DNA of 5,599 nucleotides from PS1 clade bacterium (GTDB taxonomy: Bacteria; Pseudomonadota; Alphaproteobacteria; RS24): NCBI GenBank assembly GCA_016779015.1, contig JADHOK010000091.1:1-5599 (forward strand). The letters are read 5' to 3'. The number at the start of each line of letters is the position of its first letter. Positions within the stretch are counted from its first letter, which is position 1. Positions 1 to 4,898 of this stretch are shown one piece after another. The position numbers were made by a program, and so were the translations under genes. The notes under the pieces are model-generated. The model did no database searches. It saw only the letters and a program-made list of their open reading frames with translations, and had not been told where the DNA came from.

Positions 1-245
1 ACACCGCGCCGCCGCTTGGGGGCAATCGGGTCAAACGCGTTGCCCATCTCACGAATTTCCGCAAGCGTCGGCTGCGTCTCACCCGCTTCAGCTTCGGCGC
101 GACGGCGCGCCGCCATATTGGCCAGAATTTGAATATTCGGATCCATGGTAAAGCCGTCCACCTCGATCGGTCGACCGGCCAATTTTTGAACCAGACCGCG
201 CGGCGCTAGACGCAATGCGTCGAGAATTAGATTTGTCACACTCAC
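1..245 (-). CDS. Probable alpha/beta hydrolase (HSL-like esterase/lipase), N-terminal fragment
   Basis: Eighty-one codons of a gene that leaves the window at base 1. The start chosen is GTG at 243-245, because a clean AAGGAG (254-259) lies 8 nt upstream; a second GTG two codons later is spaced worse. The visible protein has a short amphipathic N-terminus (LDALRLAPRGLVQKLAG, residues 8-24), then PIEVDGFTMDPNIQILANM (26-44), then a charged linker. This resembles the cap segment at the N-terminus of hormone-sensitive-lipase-type esterases, which often reads 'V-D-G-x-x-L-D-P-x-x-Q'. The HGGG oxyanion motif and the catalytic Ser-Asp-His triad would lie outside the window, so the activity is inferred. 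There is no signal peptide, so it is probably cytoplasmic. It lies 30 nt after the TetR-family gene on the same strand, a typical regulator/target pairing. It could be another family sharing this N-terminus. Confidence 0.55.
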   Translation of the reverse strand, partial: MSVTNLILDALRLAPRGLVQKLAGRPIEVDGFTMDPNIQILANMAARRRAEAEAGETQPTLAEIREMGNAFDPIAPKRRRG

Positions 246-253
246 CAGAAAGT

Positions 254-259
254 CTCCTT
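254..259 (-). promoter_or_regulatory. Ribosome binding site of the alpha/beta hydrolase gene
   Basis: AAGGAG on the minus strand, 8 nt (from the end of AGGAG) before the GTG at 243-245. It is one of the clearest Shine-Dalgarno sequences in the window. It supports the GTG start and marks the partial left-edge frame as a real gene. Confidence 0.7.
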
Positions 260-275
260 AGCGGCAAGAGATAAA

Positions 276-908
276 CTATTCCCCTGCACCGTCAATACCG
301 CGCATGAACAGCTCGGTGGCAAACCGCGCAGCGCGGAGCGGCTCGGCCGGGTTGCCCTCCATCATCTCATCGAGGATGGAAAACGCCACGCCGCCAATCG
401 CGGCGGTCAGAAACGCCGCGTCATTTTCGGGTATCATGCCGAGCTTCATGGCGCGCTCAATATCCTGGCGCATCTCGGCCAGCCCCGCCGTCACTTGCGG
501 GCCTTTCATATTGCTATTATAGCCGTCGCGCCCCCGATTGGAGCGCACCAGACGATAAGTCTCCGGATTATCGGCGTAAAAGGTGAAATAAGTCAGATAG
601 CTGGCTTCGATGAATTGCTCAAAATTATCGGCCTTTTTGCGCGCTTGCGACAAAAGCTGGCGCAGCTCCTCGCCGCTCTCTTGCGTCAGCGCCTGAAACA
701 CTTCTTCTTTGCTGGCGAAATAATTGTAAAACGTGCCGGTCGCCAATTCGGTGCGGCGGATAATATCGCGCACCGTCGCGCCGCCATAGCCCAGCTCGGC
801 AAATACGCCGCGCGCCGCTTCCAAAATTGCATCGCGATTGCTGGCCCGATTGCTGGCGCGCTTGCCCGCCAACTGCCCGGCCCTCATGGCTTTACTTTCA
901 ATATTCAT
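276..908 (-). CDS. TetR/AcrR-family transcriptional regulator
   Basis: A 210-residue protein of normal TetR-family length. The N-terminal DNA-binding domain covers residues about 25-72: the first helix is RDAILEAARGVFAELGY, and the helix-turn-helix with the family signature is ATVRDIIRRTELATGTFYNYFASKEEVF (44-71). The rest (about 75-210) is the helical ligand-binding and dimerisation domain; the ligand cannot be read from sequence. TetR proteins usually repress a neighbouring gene or themselves, so the downstream hydrolase 30 nt away is the natural candidate target. The start is uncertain. ATG at 906-908 is used; TTG at 942-944 would add 12 residues and ATG at 885-887 would remove 7. None has a convincing Shine-Dalgarno. 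The region before the HTH contains an in-frame duplication (ASNR-ASNR). The ArsC-like gene ends 39 nt upstream. Confidence 0.9.
   Translation of the reverse strand: MNIESKAMRAGQLAGKRASNRASNRDAILEAARGVFAELGYGGATVRDIIRRTELATGTFYNYFASKEEVFQALTQESGEELRQLLSQARKKADNFEQFIEASYLTYFTFYADNPETYRLVRSNRGRDGYNSNMKGPQVTAGLAEMRQDIERAMKLGMIPENDAAFLTAAIGGVAFSILDEMMEGNPAEPLRAARFATELFMRGIDGAGE
835..858. repeat. 12-bp tandem duplication inside the TetR-family gene
   Basis: Two adjacent 12-nt copies (835-846 and 847-858), CGATTGCTGGCC and CGATTGCTGGCG, differ only at the last base. Twelve is a multiple of three, so the frame is kept and the protein reads ASNRASNR just before the first helix of the DNA-binding domain. 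It looks like a slippage duplication in a flexible N-terminal arm. Confidence 0.85.
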
Positions 909-947
909 AGGCACGACACTAGGTGAAATAAACGCCCTTGCCAAACG

Positions 948-1301
948 CTAGGACGCGTCCAGAAACTGCGCCGCCAGCTCGGGCGGGCGACAAATGACGG
1001 CGACGCGACCATCACTGACCAAAGGGCGCTCCAGTAATATCGGGTTTTCTGCCATGGCCGCCAATAACGCCGCGTCATCCTCGACGTTTTTAAGCCCCAA
1101 TTCTTTATACACCGCCTCGCCGGTGCGCATCATGGCGCACGCTGCGCCGCCGGTTTTTTCAAGCAAATCGGTAAGCTCGCTGAGCGTCAAACCGGTTTTC
1201 AGATATTCGATAACTTCGACATCGGCTCCGCCCTCGCTGAGCAGTGCCAATGCCTGACGCGATTTCGAGCAGCGCGGATTGTGATAAATCTTCAGGCCCA
1301 T
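948..1301 (-). CDS. ArsC-family (thioredoxin-fold) arsenate reductase-like protein, YfgD/Spx superfamily
   Basis: A 117-residue protein. It opens with the ArsC signature MGLKIYHNPRCSKSR, with Cys11 in the position of the catalytic cysteine of glutaredoxin-linked arsenate reductases (Cys12 in E. coli ArsC). The three arginines that bind the oxyanion in that enzyme appear to be present: Arg59 (CAMMRTGE), Arg92 (LLERPLV) and Arg105 (VICRPPE). The fold is therefore ArsC-like and glutathione/glutaredoxin-dependent arsenate reduction is possible. However, no arsR, arsB or acr3 is in view. Many chromosomal homologues of this length (the YfgD type) sit in housekeeping regions and have no shown arsenic role, so the physiological function is open. 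The start is the ATG at 1299-1301, preceded 7 nt upstream by a strong AGGAGG. It begins 39 nt after pyrD ends on the same strand. Confidence 0.88.
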   Translation of the reverse strand: MGLKIYHNPRCSKSRQALALLSEGGADVEVIEYLKTGLTLSELTDLLEKTGGAACAMMRTGEAVYKELGLKNVEDDAALLAAMAENPILLERPLVSDGRVAVICRPPELAAQFLDAS

Positions 1302-1308
1302 TTGGGTT

Positions 1309-1314
1309 CCTCCT
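1309..1314 (-). promoter_or_regulatory. Strong ribosome binding site of the ArsC-like gene
   Basis: AGGAGG on the minus strand, 7 nt before the ATG at 1299-1301. It fixes the start and rules out the TTG 36 nt further upstream, which would add an unrelated 12-residue extension (MPNRGRRIGGTQ) before the ArsC signature. Confidence 0.8.
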
Positions 1315-1333
1315 ATTCGCCGTCCCCTATTCG
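1312..1333. repeat. Short direct repeat between pyrD and the ArsC-like gene
   Basis: CCTATTCG occurs at 1312-1319 and again at 1326-1333, a 14-nt period. On the coding strand this reads CGAATAGGGG followed by CGAATAGGAGG. The second copy forms the ribosome binding site and the first looks like a decayed duplicate of it. Confidence 0.6.
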
Positions 1334-1340
1334 GCAACGC

Positions 1341-2390
1341 TTATTGTATATCTGTGCCGACCGCGTCTTTGATATTGGCAAACCCGTCGGCGCGCAACAT
1401 ATCGGCCAGCTCGCGCTTCATGCGTTTGACCAGCCCGGGCCCCTCATAAACCAAGCCGGTATAAAGCTGCACCAAAGACGCACCGGCGCGAATTTTTGCA
1501 TAAGCCTCCGCCGCCGAGGCGACGCCGCCAACCCCGATAAGCGTCAGCGCACCGCCGCTTGCTTGGTGAACAGCGCGCAGCATATCGGTCGCCATGGTGA
1601 ACACCGGCGCGCCCGACACACCGCCCGCTTGGTCTTTGTGTTTGGAGGTCGCAACGCCATCGCGCGCCAATGTGGTGTTGGAGATAATCAATCCGTCAAT
1701 CGCCTCGGCGCGCGCCAATTCGGCCAGCCCGATGGCGTCGGCATGGCTCATATCGGGGGCGATTTTGACCAGCACCGGCGTGTCGGGCGCGGCCGCGCGG
1801 ACGCGGCGCATAATCTCACCCGCCGCCGCGCCGCTTTGCAGGTCGCGCAAGCCCGGCGTATTGGGCGAAGAAATATTGACCGTCAGATAATCAGCCAGCC
1901 CGGCGAACCGCGCTGCGCCTGTCTCGTAATCGGCAATGCGGTCTTCGGCGTCTTTATTAGCGCCGATATTGACCCCGACCGGACGCGGATTGCGCGCCTT
2001 TGCCCGCCAATCCTCTAAGCGGGCCAGCGCATCTGCTTGCCCGCGATTGTTGAACCCCAGCCGATTGATGAGCGCGCGTTCCGCCGCCAAGCGAAATACG
2101 CGTGGGCTTGGATTGCCCGGCTGCGCCATCGGCGTCAATGTGCCGATCTCGGCAAAACCGAAACCGATGGCATGGACACCGGAAATCGCTTCGCCATCTT
2201 TATCGAAGCCCGCCGCCATGCCGAACGGGTTGTCGAAATCAAGGCCGAGCAGATTTTGTGCCAATATCGCATCGTCTTTGGTCGGGAGGCTGATGCCGCC
2301 GAGCAGCCGCAAACCTTTGAGTGTCAGCCCGTGCGCCGTCTCCGGTGGCAGCGCGAATAAAAACGGGCGCAAGCTACGATAAAGGCTCAT
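1341..2390 (-). CDS. pyrD: Dihydroorotate dehydrogenase (quinone), class 2
   Basis: This enzyme oxidises dihydroorotate to orotate, the fourth step of pyrimidine synthesis, and passes electrons through FMN to membrane quinones. At 349 residues it has normal class 2 length. The N-terminal helices typical of class 2 (residues 1-35, MSLYRSLRPFLFALPPETAH onwards) form the membrane and quinone tunnel domain. The FMN barrel follows: GMAAGFDKDGEA (57-68), EIGTLTP (81-87), GNPSPRVFRL (92-101) and INRLGFNN (108-115). The catalytic serine is Ser175 in NISSPNTPGLRDLQ, where class 1 enzymes have cysteine. Lys209 is in VLVKIAPD, ISNTT is at 236-240, and the phosphate-binding IGVGGVASAAEAYAKIRAGAS is at 285-305. 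The ATG overlaps the DUF952 stop as ATGA, with GGAG 7 nt upstream inside the DUF952 gene, so translation is probably coupled. Confidence 0.97.
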   Translation of the reverse strand: MSLYRSLRPFLFALPPETAHGLTLKGLRLLGGISLPTKDDAILAQNLLGLDFDNPFGMAAGFDKDGEAISGVHAIGFGFAEIGTLTPMAQPGNPSPRVFRLAAERALINRLGFNNRGQADALARLEDWRAKARNPRPVGVNIGANKDAEDRIADYETGAARFAGLADYLTVNISSPNTPGLRDLQSGAAAGEIMRRVRAAAPDTPVLVKIAPDMSHADAIGLAELARAEAIDGLIISNTTLARDGVATSKHKDQAGGVSGAPVFTMATDMLRAVHQASGGALTLIGVGGVASAAEAYAKIRAGASLVQLYTGLVYEGPGLVKRMKRELADMLRADGFANIKDAVGTDIQ

Positions 2391-2761
2391 GCCGCCACTC
2401 CGGTCAAAAACGCCGCCAAGCCGTCGCGCGCTGCATTGAGCTCAAAGCGCGCCTGCACCATGGCGGTTGTGAAAGGCGCATAAAGATGCGGAAACAAATC
2501 GCCACCGCGCGAGACTTCCCAGCGCAGCGCATCACCCAACATATCGGCCTGAATCTCGGTATTGACCGCCAGAATAATCAGCGCGCCGTGACCGGCATAA
2601 TGCCTGTCGAGCGTCGCCTCAATTTGCGCGGCAGCGGAGAAATGGATAAAGCCATCCGCCGCATCGACGCCGGTGGCGCGCAGCGTGCCGTCGCGGCGCA
2701 TTTGCGCCTCGGCCGCAGGGGACAAAATTTTATAAATCAGCCGCTCCATAAAAGCAGCCAT
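2387..2761 (-). CDS. DUF952 family protein of unknown function
   Basis: A 124-residue cytoplasmic protein, close to the usual length of the DUF952 family (COG3502). It shows the family's recognisable segments: IYKIL near the N-terminus (9-13), DGFIHFSAAAQ (36-46), a hydrophobic strand ALIILAVNT (60-68), and the C-terminal block LRWEVSRGGDLFPHLYAPF (79-97). Conserved His40 and His92 with nearby acidic residues could form a small active or binding site, but no reaction is established that I know of. The start is ATG at 2759-2761; an ATG four codons later (MERLIYKI) is an alternative. Its Shine-Dalgarno AGGA (2770-2773) overlaps the stop codon of lysS. Its own TGA overlaps the pyrD start. It is therefore bound into one transcript with two housekeeping genes. 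The reading frame stays open upstream into lysS, but that extension has no family resemblance. Confidence 0.88.
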   Translation of the reverse strand: MAAFMERLIYKILSPAAEAQMRRDGTLRATGVDAADGFIHFSAAAQIEATLDRHYAGHGALIILAVNTEIQADMLGDALRWEVSRGGDLFPHLYAPFTTAMVQARFELNAARDGLAAFLTGVAA

Positions 2762-2769
2762 AGCAGGAT

Positions 2770-2773
2770 TCCT
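2770..2773 (-). promoter_or_regulatory. Ribosome binding site of the DUF952 gene, overlapping the lysS stop codon
   Basis: On the minus strand the end of lysS reads GCT TAG GA, so the AGGA element shares two bases with the TAG stop. It lies 8 nt before the ATG at 2759-2761. This arrangement suggests that ribosomes finishing lysS start the DUF952 gene. Confidence 0.55.
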
Positions 2774-4352
2774 AAGCCGACAGCAATTTGCCGTCACGGC
2801 CCGCCTCGATAAGCGCACAGGTTTTTTCAAGTCCATATAACGCCGCGAAAGACCCAAAGCGCGGGCCTTGGCTTTGCCCCAGCAGCACCTCGTAAAGTGC
2901 TTGAAACCAGCCGCGCAGATTGTCCTCAAAATGCGCTTTGCCGACGGCATAAATCTCGCTCTGAATGGTCTCGCCATCGGCGTCTTGCGGCAGCGCGCGC
3001 AGGCGGCTCAGCAAATCATCCAGCGCTTTCGCCTCCTCTTCATCGGCCGCGCGATAGGTTTTATTGGGGGCGACGAAATCACGATAATAAGCCAAAGCGT
3101 AATCGGTCAGGCGGTCGAGAAACGGGTGCGTTTCAGCACTGGTGCCCGGCGCATAGCTATCGATAAAGCCCCACAGCACCTGCTTGTTTTCGGCATTGGA
3201 AGCGCTGACCAGATTGAGCAGCAGCGCAAAACTGACCGGCGACGCGCTTTCCGGCACCGCGCCATTATGGATGTGATAGCTCGGATTGGCCAGTTGTTGC
3301 GCGGCATCCATATCGGCATATTTATCGATAAAAGTGACATATTCATCGACCGCTTTGGGAATGACATCGAAATATAGTCGCTTGGCTTTGCGCGGCGCTT
3401 GGAACATGTAGAGCGACAGGCTTTCGGGCGGCGCATAGGTCAGCCACTCCTCAATGGTCAGCCCGTTGCCTTTCGACTTGGAAATCTTCTCGCCTTTTTC
3501 ATCAAGAAACAGCTCGTAAGAAAACCCTTCCGGCGGCGTATGCCCCAAAGCTTTGGTGATGCGCGCCGACAGCTTGACCGATTCCGACAAATCCTTGCCG
3601 GCCATTTCATAATCGACCTCCAGCGCCGCCCAGCGCATCGCCCAATCGGCCTTCCATTGCAGCTTGCAAGCGCCGCCTGTAACTTTTGTCTCAACCCTGT
3701 CACCGCTATCGGGATGGGTGTAGCGGATGATGCCGTTTGCGACATCGACCGGCTCAATCGCCACCATCAGCACGCGGCCGGTTGCCGGACATATCGGCAG
3801 GAAAGGCGAATAGCTTTGGCGGCGTTCTTCGCCCAGTGTCGGCAGGATGATATCTTGCACCGCTTGATAATTCTCCAGCACCCTCAACAGCGTCGCGTCA
3901 AACGCACCGCTTTGATAATGCTCGGTCGCCGAGGCGAATTCGTAATCAAAACCGAAACTGTCGAGAAAGGCTTTGAGCCGCGCATTATTGTGATGAGCGA
4001 AACTCTCAAATTCGCCAAACGGGTCGGGCACAGCCGTTAGCGGCTTCTCCAAATGCTCTGCCAACATATCGCCATTGGGAATATTATCCGGCACTTTGCG
4101 CAGGCCATCCATATCGTCGGAAAAACAAATCAGGCGGCTTTTCTTTTCCGGCGCCAGCAAGTGAAACGCATTGCGCACCATGCTGGTGCGCGCCACCTCG
4201 CCGAATGTGCCGATATGCGGCAGGCCGGAGGGGCCGTAGCCGGTCTCGAAAACCACCTCATCGCGGCCAAGTTTTTCGGCCCGCGCGACGACTTTGCGTG
4301 CCTCTTCAAACACCCAAGCTTTTGAGTCCATTGCCGTTTCGCGCATTGACAT
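2772..4352 (-). CDS. lysS: Class I lysyl-tRNA synthetase
   Basis: A 526-residue cytoplasmic enzyme that charges tRNA-Lys with lysine using ATP. It is the class I (Rossmann-fold) form, found in archaea, alphaproteobacteria, spirochaetes and some others, and unrelated to the class II LysRS of E. coli (sometimes named lysK). The ATP-binding HIGH motif is in GPSGLPHIGTFGEVAR (HIGT at 46-49). A family block is CFSDDMDGLRKVP (76-88). The KMSKS motif appears as KISKS (289-293) in EKGEKISKSKGNGLTIEEW. A helical anticodon-binding region fills roughly 335-526. The start is ATG at 4350-4352, with only a weak AGAG-like Shine-Dalgarno; ATGs at codons 3 and 8 are alternatives. A TTGACT-type promoter candidate lies just upstream. 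It is the first gene of the minus-strand block and the DUF952 gene follows after 10 nt. Confidence 0.97.
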   Translation of the reverse strand: MSMRETAMDSKAWVFEEARKVVARAEKLGRDEVVFETGYGPSGLPHIGTFGEVARTSMVRNAFHLLAPEKKSRLICFSDDMDGLRKVPDNIPNGDMLAEHLEKPLTAVPDPFGEFESFAHHNNARLKAFLDSFGFDYEFASATEHYQSGAFDATLLRVLENYQAVQDIILPTLGEERRQSYSPFLPICPATGRVLMVAIEPVDVANGIIRYTHPDSGDRVETKVTGGACKLQWKADWAMRWAALEVDYEMAGKDLSESVKLSARITKALGHTPPEGFSYELFLDEKGEKISKSKGNGLTIEEWLTYAPPESLSLYMFQAPRKAKRLYFDVIPKAVDEYVTFIDKYADMDAAQQLANPSYHIHNGAVPESASPVSFALLLNLVSASNAENKQVLWGFIDSYAPGTSAETHPFLDRLTDYALAYYRDFVAPNKTYRAADEEEAKALDDLLSRLRALPQDADGETIQSEIYAVGKAHFEDNLRGWFQALYEVLLGQSQGPRFGSFAALYGLEKTCALIEAGRDGKLLSA

Positions 4353-4385
4353 AAGCGTTTCTCTATCCGGTTTCTGTTCTGGCGG

Positions 4386-4413
4386 AAACTATCAGCCCAG
4401 CCCCCAAAGTCAA
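4386..4413 (-). promoter_or_regulatory. Candidate sigma-70-type promoter for the lysS block
   Basis: On the minus strand, TTGACT (4408-4413, five of six bases of the -35 consensus) is followed after 16 nt by TAGTTT (4386-4391), a weak -10. Transcription would start near 4379, leaving a leader of about 27 nt before the lysS ATG. The -35 is convincing and the -10 is not; the assignment rests on position and spacing. Confidence 0.35.
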
Positions 4414-4428
4414 ACGCGCTTTGCAGTC

Positions 4429-4459
4429 TTGCCAAGCGCCGCCATCATCGTCATATATC
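4429..4459 (+). promoter_or_regulatory. Candidate promoter for the TerB/hydroxylase pair, close to the start codon
   Basis: TTGCCA (4429-4434) is followed by an AT-rich CATATATC (4452-4459) that could supply the -10: CATATA at 17 nt spacing or TATATC at 19 nt. Either would place the transcription start at about 4464-4466, on the ATG itself, implying a leaderless or nearly leaderless mRNA. That fits the absence of a Shine-Dalgarno before 4464. It is a weak match in a short spacer. Confidence 0.3.
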
Positions 4460-4463
4460 GCTG

Positions 4464-4898
4464 ATGAGCAAAAACCCACCCCGACCCGGCTTATCGCGGC
4501 AGCAAGCGGCGCTTGTCGCGCTGGTCGCGGCGCAACGTATCGCGCAGGTCGATGACGCAAAGCTGGTCGCATTTGCATCCGCCCAAACCGCCTTGGACGG
4601 CGTCACCAAAGCGCAATTGCGCGACGCGACAATGCTGGCGCAAGAGATTGCCGAGGCGCGCGACGGTTTCGACACATTGCTCGATATGCTGGCCGCCGCT
4701 CTTGGCGATGCACTCGCCGCCGCCGCCTACATGCTGGCCGCCGATTTTATCGCCCAAAACGGCCGCGTCTCGCCGGAAGAGATGCGGTTTTTGAAACGCC
4801 TTGGCGACGCCCTCGGCATCGACCGATTGACCCGCGCCGCTTTTGACAGCGCGGCGCAAGCCCGTGCCACTTCTTTTGAGGCGCAAGATAATGGCTGA
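4464..4898 (+). CDS. Tellurite-resistance TerB family protein
   Basis: A 144-residue, mostly helical, alanine-rich protein with no signal peptide. The layout fits the short TerB-family proteins common in alphaproteobacteria. There are two helical halves: LSRQQAALVALVAAQRIAQVDDAKLVAFA (10-38, in two helices), then a spacer with FDTLLDMLAAAL (69-80), then the better conserved half ALAAAAYMLAADFIAQNGRVSPEEMRFLKRLGDALGIDRLTRAAFD (83-128). In the second half the usual 'AADG-x-(V/L)-S-x-EE' is changed to AADFIAQNGRVSPEE. The family is named from plasmid tellurite resistance. This single-domain chromosomal form has no ter genes beside it, so tellurite resistance should not be assumed; metal binding or membrane association is only a family-level possibility. 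ATG 4464 has no visible Shine-Dalgarno. The last 8 nt overlap the hydroxylase gene, so the two are probably translated together. Confidence 0.8.
   Translation: MSKNPPRPGLSRQQAALVALVAAQRIAQVDDAKLVAFASAQTALDGVTKAQLRDATMLAQEIAEARDGFDTLLDMLAAALGDALAAAAYMLAADFIAQNGRVSPEEMRFLKRLGDALGIDRLTRAAFDSAAQARATSFEAQDNG
4878..4881 (+). promoter_or_regulatory. Ribosome binding site of the hydroxylase gene, inside the TerB gene
   Basis: GAGG, 9 nt before the ATG at 4891-4893, lies within the final codons of the TerB-family gene. It supports the start of the right-edge frame and coupling to its neighbour. Confidence 0.55.

Noticed and set aside
246..275. Possible terminator between the TetR gene and the hydrolase gene.
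   Set aside because: The 30-nt gap has no GC hairpin followed by a T run; it mainly holds the hydrolase ribosome binding site.
951..960. Perfect 10-bp palindrome GGACGCGTCC near the TetR gene, considered as an operator.
   Set aside because: It encodes the last residues of the ArsC-like protein (L-D-A-S), is shorter than typical TetR operators, and has no second copy before the hydrolase gene.
1302..1337. TTG start adding 12 residues to the ArsC-like protein.
   Set aside because: The AGGAGG at 1309-1314 points to the ATG at 1299-1301, where the conserved family N-terminus begins.
1281..2018. A 245-codon open frame on the plus strand, antisense to pyrD, and similar long antisense frames at 495-926, 3399-4040 and 2868-3377.
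   Set aside because: They lie opposite strongly supported genes. The translations show no recognisable family, and GC-rich codon bias readily produces such open antisense frames.
2762..2977. Upstream extension of the DUF952 frame by 72 codons into lysS.
   Set aside because: The extension overlaps the lysS C-terminus, is rich in Arg and Cys like an out-of-frame translation, and has no resemblance to the family. ATG 2761 has a suitable ribosome binding site.
4464..4898. Calling this a tellurite resistance determinant.
   Set aside because: Only a short TerB-like domain is present. No terC, terD, terE or terZ partner is visible, so family membership does not support the phenotype.
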